DNA of 64,000 nt from Trinickia violacea (GTDB taxonomy: Bacteria > Pseudomonadota > Gammaproteobacteria > Burkholderiales > Burkholderiaceae), in the NCBI RefSeq assembly GCF_005280735.1, contig NZ_CP040077.1:2108001-2172000 (forward strand). Direction: 5' to 3'. A program made the translations under genes and the position numbers. This document shows, in pieces, positions 34,964 to 44,175 of this stretch. The notes beneath the pieces are model-generated. The model was not told the origin of the DNA, did not search any database, and saw nothing but the letters and a program-made list of their open reading frames with translations. Within the stretch, counting starts at the first letter, position 1, and every line of letters begins with the position of its first letter.

Positions 34964-36673
34964 TCAAGGTTGCGTCGAGGCGACGGGTTTTTCGGCGGCG
35001 GGCTTACCGACGATGACGCGCCGCGTGTCCTGAGCGATCACCTGCATCGGCAGATGATCGGCGGCGAGCGCTTTATAGCGGTCCATCGGAATCAGCGCAA
35101 GTGCATATTTGTCGGCCTTCCAGCGCGTTTCCCATTCGGCGATGGTCGGCACCCATTTCTGCGGTTCTTCCGTGACGCCAAAGCGCAGTTCGTCGGCATT
35201 CTCGACCATGATCATCGTATGGCCGACGTAGAACGGCACCGTATGGTCGAGCACGCCAACCGAATAGAACGGTGTGTCGGGCGGCAGCTTCGCGAGCGCC
35301 GCCTTGGCCGCCAGTGCGAGATCCACGCCCGAGCTCTGGCGGCCGAACACCTCGTGGCCGGTGCCGGCGATCGTGCCGAGCATGAGCCAGGCCGCGCCGA
35401 ACGCGATCGCCGCCGGCATCACGCCGGATGGCTTGCGCCGCGTCAGCGCGATCGCGGCGAGCGTCAGCACGAACGCGACGCCGATCGCTGCCCAGACCCA
35501 CACCTGATACTCGCGATAGAGCGCATTCGGCGTGCGCGCGTCGCCCTGCGTGCCGAGGAAGATCGTCCCGAGCGCGGCGATCACGAGGAAGACCGCGTAG
35601 CCGATCCAGTGTCGGCGCAACGTGTCGCGATCGAGCGACGTCAGGTACATCCCGAGCATCAGCGCGAGCGCCGGCGCGATCGGCAGCACGTACGAAATCA
35701 GCTTCGAATGCGATGCGCTGAAGAACAGGAAGATGAAACCCGACCAGATGAGCAGCATCGTCGCCGGGGCAAAGCCGTTGGGTTGCCGCGGCAGCCGCAG
35801 TGCGTGGCGCAGGCTCTGCCAGCCGATCGACAGCCACGGCAGGAAGCCCACCAGAATCACGACGGCGAAGTAGTAGAACGGGCCGGGACGGTTCTGCTCG
35901 GGCGTCAGGTAGCGCGCGAACTGCTGCACGATGAAGAAGAAGTTGAAGAACTCCGGGTTGCGCATCTGCACGAGCACGAACCACGGGGTCGTGATTGCAA
36001 AGAAGAGGATGAGACCGCTTCCCAGATACAGACGTTTCCAGATCGCCCAATCGCGCGCGATCAGCGTGTAGAGAACGAGCACCGCGCCCGGCAGGATCAG
36101 GCCGATGAGCCCCTTGGAGAGCACCGCGAGCGCCATCGACGCCCAGCACGCCCACATCCAAAGTCTTACCTGGCCTTTCGGCAGCCCCGGCCGCTGCGCG
36201 AGCAGGAGCGAGCACAGCGAGAGCGCCATCCAGAACGACAGGGCCATGTCGAGCGTATTGAAGTGGCCCATCAGGTTCCAGTACGGCGAGCACGCGAGAA
36301 TGACGGCGGCGGCGAGGCCGGCGGCCGCGTTGAAGACGCGCGCGCCCGTGTAGCCGACGAGCAGCACGCCCGCAAAGCCGGTCAGCGCGGTGTAGAGCCG
36401 CGCCTGCCATTCGCCGAGGCCGAACCACGCGAACGTGAGCGCGTTGGCCCAGGTTTGCAGCGGCGGCTTCTCGAAATACTTGTAGCCGTTGTAGCGGGGC
36501 GTGATCCAGTCGCCGGTAACGAGCATTTCGCGCGCCATTTCGGCGTAGCGGCCTTCGTCGCTCGGGACGAGATGGCGCCAGCCGAGCGGGACGAACCACA
36601 CGAGGGCGAGCGCGAGAATGAGGAACAGCAGGGCGGTGCGATTGAGCGGTAGCCGGGTAGGCGTATCGTTCAT
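34964..36673 (-). CDS. arnT: Undecaprenyl phosphate-aminoarabinose:lipid A transferase ArnT
   Basis: Inner-membrane GT83 enzyme that attaches L-Ara4N to lipid A on the periplasmic face, giving polymyxin resistance. The 569-aa protein has about 12-13 helices. The first periplasmic loop carries LVPSDEGRYAEMAREML, with the catalytic Asp/Glu region, then ITPRYNGYKYFEKPPLQTW. A soluble C-terminal domain starts near residue 455. I start at MNDTPTR (36671-36673). It is first in the arn gene order here. Confidence 0.94.
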   Translation of the reverse strand: MNDTPTRLPLNRTALLFLILALALVWFVPLGWRHLVPSDEGRYAEMAREMLVTGDWITPRYNGYKYFEKPPLQTWANALTFAWFGLGEWQARLYTALTGFAGVLLVGYTGARVFNAAAGLAAAVILACSPYWNLMGHFNTLDMALSFWMALSLCSLLLAQRPGLPKGQVRLWMWACWASMALAVLSKGLIGLILPGAVLVLYTLIARDWAIWKRLYLGSGLILFFAITTPWFVLVQMRNPEFFNFFFIVQQFARYLTPEQNRPGPFYYFAVVILVGFLPWLSIGWQSLRHALRLPRQPNGFAPATMLLIWSGFIFLFFSASHSKLISYVLPIAPALALMLGMYLTSLDRDTLRRHWIGYAVFLVIAALGTIFLGTQGDARTPNALYREYQVWVWAAIGVAFVLTLAAIALTRRKPSGVMPAAIAFGAAWLMLGTIAGTGHEVFGRQSSGVDLALAAKAALAKLPPDTPFYSVGVLDHTVPFYVGHTMIMVENADELRFGVTEEPQKWVPTIAEWETRWKADKYALALIPMDRYKALAADHLPMQVIAQDTRRVIVGKPAAEKPVASTQP

Positions 36674-36885
36674 TTTTGTTGAGCCTGTCAGTCGATGCCG
36701 CACGAAGGCAGCGTGGTGAGCATGGGTGAAGCGCGGGTGTTCCCGCAATCCGGCCGGTGCCGTCGGCGAACCAAGCGGGTTCGCGCAAATCCGGCGGCGC
36801 ACGAGCCGAGGGCCGTGCCGCAGGCGCTTGAACCTCAAGCGTCGACCGGCGGCGCGGATAATACACGCCCCAACTTAGCGGCGGC

Positions 36886-37260
36886 TTATGCTTCGATCAG
36901 CAGCGCGGCAGCGACCTTGCGGCCTTCGGCCATCAAGATGTTGTAAGTCCGGCAGGCCGCCATGAAATCCATGCTCTCGACGCCGATGCGCTTGGCCGCC
37001 AGCGCGGCCGTCAGGCGCGGATGCGGAAAACGCAGGCGCGAGCCGCTGCCGAACACGACGACTTCCGGCGCCGGCGCGATCAGGTACTCGAAATGCTCGA
37101 GCGTGAGCGCGTCGAACGACGACACGGGCCAGGGGATGACGGGACCTTCGGGCATCACGATGATGCTGCCTTCGTAACGCTGCAGATTGATTTCGACGTA
37201 GCCGGCGCCGTAACCGGTCACGGTATTGAGGGCGCCGCTCGAATCCTGATGTAATTTCAA
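36886..37260 (-). CDS. Mth938-like domain protein (DUF498/NDUFAF3 family)
   Basis: A 124-aa small alpha/beta protein with the family hallmarks YVEINLQRYEGSIIVMPEG, VVVFGSGSRLRFP and, near the C-terminus, GVESMDFMAACRTYNILMAEG. Bacterial members are uncharacterised. The mitochondrial relative NDUFAF3 assists complex I assembly. The start is inferred as TTG at 37260 (KLHQDSSGALN follows), with GGAAAA upstream, because homology begins there. The frame continues upstream without family sequence. Confidence 0.8.
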   Translation of the reverse strand: MKLHQDSSGALNTVTGYGAGYVEINLQRYEGSIIVMPEGPVIPWPVSSFDALTLEHFEYLIAPAPEVVVFGSGSRLRFPHPRLTAALAAKRIGVESMDFMAACRTYNILMAEGRKVAAALLIEA

Positions 37261-37586
37261 ATTGATTTTCCGTTGTGCCGGTGGATTTCGCGCTTGCCGC
37301 ACGCCATTGGTGCATTGCGGAAGTCGGCCAAAATCCGCTAAATTATAACTTTTTAGCCGCCCCACTGCGGCTGCCGCCTCGTGCGCCGCCATAAGCCGCG
37401 CATCCAGCCGCGCGCAACCTTCTTCGGATAAGTCCGACATCTCATCAGACAAGTCCTTCGTGAGCGTGCTCGGACCGGCCGCTCGCGAGCGCCGCCGAGT
37501 ACTATCGAGCATCACCCAGCGTCACCCAGCACCACCGAGCGCCGCCCGGTGCCAGGCTTCCCCGTCTTCAGGCTTTCCCAGGAATA
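37261..37586. other. Divergent intergenic region before the aminotransferase gene
   Basis: Holds a minus-strand TATAAT (37342-37347) that could be the -10 element for the Mth938-like gene, and presumably the promoter of the plus-strand aminotransferase gene. I saw no further gene. Confidence 0.45.
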
Positions 37587-38834
37587 GTGCCCGCCGTGAA
37601 ACCGATTCTGAAATCGAACAAGCTGCTAAACGTCTGCTACGACATCCGCGGGCCCGTGCTCGAGCACGCCAAGCGTCTCGAGGAGGACGGCCACCGCATC
37701 ATCAAGCTGAATATCGGCAACCTCGCGCCGTTCGGCTTTGACGCGCCGGACGAGATCATTCAGGACATGATCCGCAATCTGCCGGTTTCGTCGGGCTATT
37801 CGGATTCGAAGGGCGTGTTCGCGGCGCGCAAGGCGATCATGCACTACACGCAGCAAAAGGGCGTGCAGGGCGTCGAGCTCGACGACATCTACATCGGCAA
37901 TGGCGCGTCCGAGCTGATCGTGATGGCCACCCAGGGCCTCTTGAACGACGGCGACGAAGTGCTGCTGCCGGCGCCCGACTACCCGCTGTGGACGGCCGCC
38001 GTGAGCCTGTCGGGCGGCACGCCCGTGCATTATCTGTGCGACGAGTCGAACGCCTGGATGCCCGATCTCGACGACATCCGCGCGAAGATCACGCCGAACA
38101 CGCGCGCGCTCGTCATCATCAACCCGAACAATCCGACCGGCGCGCTGTATTCCGACGAGCTGCTGCTCGACCTGATCGAAGCCGCGCGCCAGCACGGCCT
38201 CGTGATCTTCGCCGACGAGGTCTACGACAAGATCGTCTACGACGGGAAGAAGCACACGTCGGTAGCGGCGCTGTCGGAAGACGTGCTGACGGTCACCTTC
38301 AATAGCCTGTCGAAAAGCTACCGCTCGTGCGGTTACCGCGCCGGCTGGATGTTCGTCTCGGGGCTGACCGGCGACAACCGCCGCCGCGCGAAAGACTATT
38401 TCGAGGGCCTCGGCATCCTTGCGTCGATGCGCCTGTGCCCGAACGTGCCGGGACAGTACGCGATCCAGACGGCGCTCGGCGGCTATCAGAGCATCAACGA
38501 TCTGATCGTGCCCACGGGCCGCCTCTATAAGCAGCGCCAGATCGCGTACGACATGCTGACGTCGATCCCGGGCGTGACCTGCGTGAAGCCGGAAGCCGCG
38601 CTGTATATGTTCCCGCGCCTCGATCCGAAGATGTATCCGATCGAAAACGACCAGCAGTTCATCCTCGATTTGCTGCTCGAGGAGCGCGTGCTGCTCGTGC
38701 AGGGCACGGGCTTCAACTGGCCGAAGCCGGATCATTTCCGCGTCGTGTTCCTGCCGAACGCGGACGATCTCGCCGATTCGATCAACCGCATCGCCCGGTT
38801 CCTCGATGGCTACCGGAAACGGCATGCCGTTTGA
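37587..38834 (+). CDS. PLP-dependent aminotransferase, AlaA-like
   Basis: Class I/II aminotransferase, probably glutamate-pyruvate transaminase, 415 aa. The N-terminal KSNKLLNVCYDIRGPVLEHA is typical of AlaA. The catalytic Lys is in NSLSKSYRSCGYRAGW near residue 240, and cofactor contacts lie in NPNNPTGALYS near 180 and FADEVYDKIVYD near 210. The start could be GTG at 37587 or GTG at 37596, since AGGAA at 37580-37584 suits neither ideally. It lies 114 nt before hom and may supply alanine. Confidence 0.9.
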   Translation: MPAVKPILKSNKLLNVCYDIRGPVLEHAKRLEEDGHRIIKLNIGNLAPFGFDAPDEIIQDMIRNLPVSSGYSDSKGVFAARKAIMHYTQQKGVQGVELDDIYIGNGASELIVMATQGLLNDGDEVLLPAPDYPLWTAAVSLSGGTPVHYLCDESNAWMPDLDDIRAKITPNTRALVIINPNNPTGALYSDELLLDLIEAARQHGLVIFADEVYDKIVYDGKKHTSVAALSEDVLTVTFNSLSKSYRSCGYRAGWMFVSGLTGDNRRRAKDYFEGLGILASMRLCPNVPGQYAIQTALGGYQSINDLIVPTGRLYKQRQIAYDMLTSIPGVTCVKPEAALYMFPRLDPKMYPIENDQQFILDLLLEERVLLVQGTGFNWPKPDHFRVVFLPNADDLADSINRIARFLDGYRKRHAV

Positions 38835-38948
38835 CGTGCTTCATTGACGCGCAACAGGCAATTTTCGGGTTTGCCGATGCCCTGGCTCGGGGGCGCCTTA
38901 CCGGTCCTTTATCATTAACGCTTCACTCACATAGAACACACACGCTGC

Positions 38949-40274
38949 ATGGAACCGATCAAAGTTGGCCTGTTGGGCTTCGGCACGGTGGGCAGCGGCA
39001 CCTTTACGGTACTGCGCCGCAACCAGGAAGAAATCAAACGTCGCGCGGGCCGCGGCATCGAGGTTGCGCGCATTGCCGTGCGCAATCCGGCCAAGGCGCG
39101 CGCCGCGTTGAACGATGATGCGCTGTCCGCGCTCGTCACCGACAACTTCGAGGCCGTCGTCGACGATCCGTCGATCGGCATCGTCGCCGAAATGATCGGC
39201 GGCACGACGATCGCGCGCGATCTCGTGCTGCGCGCGATTGCGAACGGCAAGCACGTCGTGACGGCCAACAAGGCGCTCCTCGCCGTGCACGGCACCGAGA
39301 TCTTCGAGGCGGCGCGCGCGAAGGGCGTGATGGTGGCGTTCGAAGCGGCGGTGGCGGGCGGCATTCCGATCATCAAGGCGCTGCGCGAAGGGCTCACGGC
39401 CAACCGCATTCAGTACATCGCGGGCATCATCAACGGCACGACAAACTACATCCTGTCGGAGATGCGCGAGCGCGGGCTCGATTTCGCCACCGCATTGAAG
39501 GGCGCGCAGGAGCTGGGCTACGCGGAAGCCGATCCGACCTTCGATATCGAAGGCGTCGACGCCGCGCATAAGGTCACGATCATGAGCGCGATCGCGTTCG
39601 GCGTGCCGGTGCAGTTCGACCGCGCGTATATCGAAGGCATCAGCAAGCTGGCCGCGATCGATATCAAATATGCCGAAGACCTCGGCTATCGCATCAAGCT
39701 GCTCGGCATCACGCGCCGCACCGAGCGCGGCATCGAGCTGCGCGTGCATCCCACGCTGATTCCGGCCAAGCGCCTGCTCGCGAACGTCGAAGGCGCGATG
39801 AACGCGGTCGTCGTGCACGGCGACGCCGTCGGTTCGACGCTGTACTACGGCAAGGGCGCGGGTGCGGAGCCGACGGCGTCCGCCGTCGTCGCCGATCTCG
39901 TCGACGTGACGCGCCTGCATACGGCGGATCCGGAACATCGCGTGCCGCATCTCGCGTTCCAGCCCGATAGCCTGTCGAACACGCCGATCCTGCCGATCGA
40001 CGAAGTGACGAGCGGCTACTACCTGCGTCTGCGCGTGGCCGACGTGACCGGGGTACTCGCCGACATCACGCGCATCCTCGCCACTTCGGGCATCTCGATC
40101 GATGCGCTGCTCCAGAAGGAGTCGCAAGAGGTGGACGGCGGCGGCGAGACCGACATCATCATCATCACGCACGAAACGCTCGAGAAGAACGTGAACGCGG
40201 CGATCGACCAGATCGAAGCGCTCTCGACGGTCATCTCGAAGGTCACCAAGCTGCGCATGGAAGCGCTGAACTAG
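38949..40274 (+). CDS. hom: Homoserine dehydrogenase
   Basis: Reduces aspartate semialdehyde to homoserine for threonine and methionine, 441 aa. The NAD(P) motif GLLGFGTVGSGT is at residues 7-18. Family signature blocks are VTANKALLAVHG and AGIINGTTNYILSEM, with EADPTFDIEGVDAAHKV holding the catalytic Asp/Lys. The C-terminal ACT domain (about 353-435, YYLRLRVADVTGVLADI) implies feedback by threonine. No aspartokinase is fused. thrC follows after 85 nt. Confidence 0.96.
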   Translation: MEPIKVGLLGFGTVGSGTFTVLRRNQEEIKRRAGRGIEVARIAVRNPAKARAALNDDALSALVTDNFEAVVDDPSIGIVAEMIGGTTIARDLVLRAIANGKHVVTANKALLAVHGTEIFEAARAKGVMVAFEAAVAGGIPIIKALREGLTANRIQYIAGIINGTTNYILSEMRERGLDFATALKGAQELGYAEADPTFDIEGVDAAHKVTIMSAIAFGVPVQFDRAYIEGISKLAAIDIKYAEDLGYRIKLLGITRRTERGIELRVHPTLIPAKRLLANVEGAMNAVVVHGDAVGSTLYYGKGAGAEPTASAVVADLVDVTRLHTADPEHRVPHLAFQPDSLSNTPILPIDEVTSGYYLRLRVADVTGVLADITRILATSGISIDALLQKESQEVDGGGETDIIIITHETLEKNVNAAIDQIEALSTVISKVTKLRMEALN

Positions 40275-40359
40275 GTCTCCTCAATCACCCCCACGCTCCC
40301 AGTGGCCGCTGCCTCTCCCGACGGGGCAGCACCCTTGGAGCAGCCCGGCGAGTACTGAC

Positions 40360-41811
40360 ATGAATTACATCTCCACGCGCGGCGCCGGCATCGGCGAGCG
40401 CCATACGTTCTCCGACATTCTCCTCGGCGGTCTCGCGAAGGATGGCGGCCTGTATCTGCCCGCCGAATATCCGCGCGTATCGGCCGACGAACTCGCGCGC
40501 TGGCGCACGCTCTCGTACGCGGATCTGGCGTTCGAGGTGTTGTCGAAATTCAGCGACGACATCCCGGCCGAAGATCTGCGGGCGCTCACGCGCCGCACCT
40601 ATACCGCCGAGGTCTATTGCAACGTGCGCAGCAGCGAGAGCGCTGCGCAGATCACGCCGCTCAAGCCGCTCGGCGTCGAGTCGGGCGCGCAGTTGTCCTT
40701 GCTGGAGCTGTCGAACGGTCCGACGCTCGCGTTCAAGGACATGGCGATGCAGCTGCTCGGCAACCTGTTCGAGTACACGCTCGGCAAGACCCGCCAGACG
40801 CTGAACATCCTCGGCGCGACTTCGGGCGATACCGGCAGCGCCGCCGAGTACGCGATGCGCGGCAAGAAGGGCGTCCGCGTCTTCATGCTGTCGCCGAACC
40901 AGAAGATGAGCGCGTTTCAGACCGCGCAGATGTACAGCCTGCAAGACCCGAACATCTTCAACATCGCAGTGGAAGGCGTGTTCGACGACTGCCAGGACAT
41001 CGTGAAGGCCGTCTCGAACGACCACGCGTTCAAGGCGAACTACAAGATCGGCACGGTCAATTCGATCAACTGGGCGCGCGTCGTCGCGCAGGTCGTCTAT
41101 TACTTCAAGGGCTATTTCGCGGCCACCCAGAGCAACGACGAGCGCGTGTCGTTCACGGTGCCGTCGGGCAATTTCGGCAACGTCTGCGCGGGCCACATCG
41201 CGCGCATGATGGGCCTGCCGATCGAAAAGCTCGTCGTCGCGACCAACGAGAACGACGTGCTCGACGAGTTCTTCACGAGCGGCATCTACCGCGTGCGCGG
41301 TTCGGCCGAGACCTATCACACGAGCAGCCCGAGCATGGATATTTCGAAGGCGTCGAACTTCGAGCGCTTCGTGTTCGATCTGCTCGGCCGCGATCCGAAG
41401 CGCGTCCTGCAACTGTTCCGCGATGTCGAGGAGAAGGGCGGCTTCGATCTCGCGGCGAGCGGCGATTTCGCGCGCGTGCGGGAGTTCGGCTTCGTATCGG
41501 GCAGCAGCACGCACGCGGACCGCGTCGAGGCGATCCGCGACGTCTATCAGCGCTACAACACGATGATCGACACGCATACCGCCGACGGTCTGAAGGTCGC
41601 GCGCGAGCATCTGCAAGCGGGCATTCCGATGATCGTGCTCGAGACGGCGCAGCCGCTCAAATTCGGCGAAACGATCCGCGAGGCGCTGGCGCGCGAGCCG
41701 GAGCGGCCCGCCGCGTTTGCCGGGCTGGAAGCGTTGCCGCAGCGGTTCGAAGTGCTGCCGGCCGATGCCCAGCAGATCAAAGAGTTCATCGCCGCGAACG
41801 TGCGCGACTGA
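40360..41811 (+). CDS. thrC: Threonine synthase
   Basis: PLP enzyme turning O-phosphohomoserine into threonine, 483 aa, of the ThrC class found in Proteobacteria and fungi. It starts MNYISTRGAGIGERHTFSD. The PLP lysine is in GPTLAFKDMAMQLLG near residue 127, and the phosphate-binding turn is in ATSGDTGSAAEYAM near 152. Late PSGNFGNVCAGHIA is conserved. It works directly after Hom in the same transcription direction, so the two are probably co-expressed. Confidence 0.96.
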   Translation: MNYISTRGAGIGERHTFSDILLGGLAKDGGLYLPAEYPRVSADELARWRTLSYADLAFEVLSKFSDDIPAEDLRALTRRTYTAEVYCNVRSSESAAQITPLKPLGVESGAQLSLLELSNGPTLAFKDMAMQLLGNLFEYTLGKTRQTLNILGATSGDTGSAAEYAMRGKKGVRVFMLSPNQKMSAFQTAQMYSLQDPNIFNIAVEGVFDDCQDIVKAVSNDHAFKANYKIGTVNSINWARVVAQVVYYFKGYFAATQSNDERVSFTVPSGNFGNVCAGHIARMMGLPIEKLVVATNENDVLDEFFTSGIYRVRGSAETYHTSSPSMDISKASNFERFVFDLLGRDPKRVLQLFRDVEEKGGFDLAASGDFARVREFGFVSGSSTHADRVEAIRDVYQRYNTMIDTHTADGLKVAREHLQAGIPMIVLETAQPLKFGETIREALAREPERPAAFAGLEALPQRFEVLPADAQQIKEFIAANVRD

Positions 41812-41885
41812 ACGGCGCCGATCCGAGTATCGAAGCGATCCGTCGCAACGGGCGAGAGAGGCGCAGCTTCGCTATAAGCGGCGCC

Positions 41886-41916
41886 TTGCACGGCCTCTTC
41901 ATGAGGCCGCTACAAT
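41886..41916 (+). promoter_or_regulatory. Predicted moeA promoter with an inverted repeat in its spacer
   Basis: TTGCAC (41886-41891) and TACAAT (41911-41916) are 19 bp apart. The spacer is filled by CGGCCTC-TTCAT-GAGGCCG (41891-41909), a perfect 7-bp inverted repeat. That could be an operator, or a hairpin at the end of the thrC message. Confidence 0.5.
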
Positions 41917-41946
41917 GGCCTTTTAAGACTCGCCCGTCACTGATCG

Positions 41947-43215
41947 ATGTCCACGCCTTCTTCCCCGGCGCCTCGTGCGCCGATGCTGTCGACCGCCGAG
42001 GCGCTCGCCACGCTCCTTGCCGCAGCACGTCCCCTCGCCGAAACGGAAACCGTCGCCACGCTCGACGCGCTGAATCGCGTGCTGGCCTCCGACGTCGTGT
42101 CGCCACTCGACGTGCCGCCGATGCACACGAGCGCGATGGACGGCTACGCGGTGCGTGTCGGGGATCTCTCGCATGGCGATCGGCGTCTGCCGGTATCGCA
42201 GCGCATCCCCGCGGGCCATGCGCCGGAGCCGCTTGCGGCGGGCACGGCGGCGCGCATTTTCACGGGCGCCACGCTGCCTCCGGGTGCGGACGCTGTCGTG
42301 ATGCAGGAGCAAACCCAGGCTGCCGGCGACGAGGTCGAGATTCTTCACACGCCCAAAGCGGGTGAGTGGATCACCGCACAAGGCGCCGACATCCGGCGCG
42401 ATTCCGTGATCCTGCCGGCCGGCACGCGGCTCACGCCGCAGGCGCTCGGCCTGGCCGCGTCGATCGGATGCGCGCAATTGACGGTCACGCGGCGCGTGAA
42501 GGTCGCCGTGTTCTTCACGGGCGACGAATTGACGATGCCCGGCGAGCCGCTCAAACCGGGCGCGATCTATAACTCGAGCCGCTTCACGTTGCGCGGCCTG
42601 CTCGAGCGGCTCGATTGCGAGGTCACCGATTACGGCATCGTCCCGGACCAGCGCGAGGCGACGCGCGCCACGCTGCGCGAAGCGGCACGCGAACACGATT
42701 TGATCCTGACCTCGGGTGGCGTTTCGGTGGGCGAGGAAGACCATGTGCGGCCCGCCGTGGAGGCCGAGGGGCGGCTCGCGATGTGGCAGATCGCGATGAA
42801 GCCGGGTAAACCGCTCGCGTTCGGTGCGGTTCGCCGCGCCGACGAAGAGGGGCACCCGGGCGGCAACGCGAACGAGGCGTATTTCATCGGCTTGCCCGGT
42901 AACCCGGTCTCGAGCTTCGTCACCTTTCTGCTGTTCGTGCGGCCGTTCGTGCTGCGCGTCGCGGGCGTGCAGCACGTCGCGCCGCACACGCTGTCGCTGC
43001 GTGCGGACTTCACGCAGACGAAGGGGGATCGCCGCAACGAATTCCTGCGAGCGCGCGTGAATGCGGCCGGCGGTCTCGATCTGTTCCCGAACCAGAGCTC
43101 GGCGGTGTTGACGTCGACGGTATGGGGCGATGGCTTGATCGATAACCCGCCCAATCACGCAATCAGCGCAGGCGAAACCGTGCGTTTCATTCCTTTTTCC
43201 GAATTACTGAGCTGA
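41947..43215 (+). CDS. moeA: Molybdopterin molybdenumtransferase MoeA
   Basis: Inserts molybdate into adenylylated molybdopterin, 422 aa. The N-terminal MoeA domain has PLDVPPMHTSAMDGYAVR near residue 55 and IFTGATLPPGADAVVMQEQ near 103. The MPT-binding core shows YNSSRFTLRGLLERL and TSGGVSVGEEDHV near 256, and the C-terminal beta domain starts about 345. It precedes moaD and moaE, giving a compact molybdenum-cofactor cluster. A second possible ATG lies 36 nt downstream. Confidence 0.94.
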   Translation: MSTPSSPAPRAPMLSTAEALATLLAAARPLAETETVATLDALNRVLASDVVSPLDVPPMHTSAMDGYAVRVGDLSHGDRRLPVSQRIPAGHAPEPLAAGTAARIFTGATLPPGADAVVMQEQTQAAGDEVEILHTPKAGEWITAQGADIRRDSVILPAGTRLTPQALGLAASIGCAQLTVTRRVKVAVFFTGDELTMPGEPLKPGAIYNSSRFTLRGLLERLDCEVTDYGIVPDQREATRATLREAAREHDLILTSGGVSVGEEDHVRPAVEAEGRLAMWQIAMKPGKPLAFGAVRRADEEGHPGGNANEAYFIGLPGNPVSSFVTFLLFVRPFVLRVAGVQHVAPHTLSLRADFTQTKGDRRNEFLRARVNAAGGLDLFPNQSSAVLTSTVWGDGLIDNPPNHAISAGETVRFIPFSELLS

Positions 43216-43284
43216 CGATGCGTGCGGCGCTTGTGCTAGCGAACCGAGAGGCACGGCGCCGCAACATCGAGGCACCCCGGCAAG

Positions 43285-43542
43285 ATGAAGATTCAACTGA
43301 GATATTTCGCAAGCGTGCGCGAGGCGGTGGGTCTCGCGGACGAATCGGTAGAGCTGCCGGACGGCATCGCAACGGTCGGCGACGTACGCGCGTGGCTGCG
43401 CGTGCGCGGCGGCGTGTGGGCCGAGGCGCTCGCGGAGGGCCGCGCGTTGCGCATGGCCTGCAATCACACGATGACGGATGCGGCCACGCGCATCACCGAC
43501 GGCTGCGAAGTCGCGTTCTTCCCGCCCGTCACGGGCGGCTGA
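43285..43542 (+). CDS. moaD: Molybdopterin synthase sulfur carrier subunit MoaD
   Basis: An 85-aa ubiquitin-fold protein starting MKIQLRYFASVREAVG and ending FFPPVTGG. The C-terminal Gly-Gly is thiocarboxylated and delivers sulfur to precursor Z inside MoaE. Length matches the family. It lies 69 nt after moeA and 61 nt before moaE. Confidence 0.94.
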   Translation: MKIQLRYFASVREAVGLADESVELPDGIATVGDVRAWLRVRGGVWAEALAEGRALRMACNHTMTDAATRITDGCEVAFFPPVTGG

Positions 43543-43603
43543 TACGCGTGGATGACAAGCGCGCCGCATCGCACGTTCCGATGAACACAGCAAGAGGTCC
43601 ACG

Positions 43604-44128
43604 ATGACAGTCCGCGTTCAAACCACCGATTTCGACTTGACCGCCGAGGTGGCGGCATTGCGCGCGGACAATCCGAAAGTCGGTGCGGTGGCGTGCTTCG
43701 TCGGCACGGTGCGCGACTTGAACGACAGCGAGCGTGTCGAGGCGATGGAGCTCGAGCACTATCCGGGCATGACCGAAAAGGCGCTCGAAGCGATCGCGGC
43801 CGATGCGCGCCGCCGCTGGCCGGGTTCCGACGTGCTGATCGTCCATCGGGTCGGCAAGCTCTATCCGCTCGATCAGATCGTGCTCGTCGCGACGACGGCA
43901 GCGCATCGCGGCGACGCGTTTGCTTCGTGCGAGTTCGTCATGGACTATCTGAAGACCCAGGCGCCGTTCTGGAAGAAGGAAACGACGGAAGCCGGCGAGC
44001 GCTGGGTCGATGCGCGCGTGACCGATGACGCGGCGCTCGCGCGCTGGGGCGTCGATTCGGGCAACGTGGGTGGATCGGCAGCGTCGGCGGCCCGCAGCAA
44101 TGCGGATCGCGCCGAGTACGACGAATAG
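43604..44128 (+). CDS. moaE: Molybdopterin synthase catalytic subunit MoaE
   Basis: A 174-aa catalytic subunit converting precursor Z to molybdopterin with MoaD. Conserved blocks are GAVACFVGTVRD near residue 27, LEHYPGMTEKAL, VHRVGKLYPLDQIV, and APFWKKE, with the catalytic lysine near 126. The C-terminal 25 residues (Gly/Ser/Ala-rich, ending DRAEYDE) extend beyond the usual fold. It is the last gene of moeA-moaD-moaE. Confidence 0.94.
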   Translation: MTVRVQTTDFDLTAEVAALRADNPKVGAVACFVGTVRDLNDSERVEAMELEHYPGMTEKALEAIAADARRRWPGSDVLIVHRVGKLYPLDQIVLVATTAAHRGDAFASCEFVMDYLKTQAPFWKKETTEAGERWVDARVTDDAALARWGVDSGNVGGSAASAARSNADRAEYDE

Positions 44129-44175
44129 GGCGCCGGCCGGCGATTCGGCGGCGTTGAGGTGGGCGCCCGGAGGCG

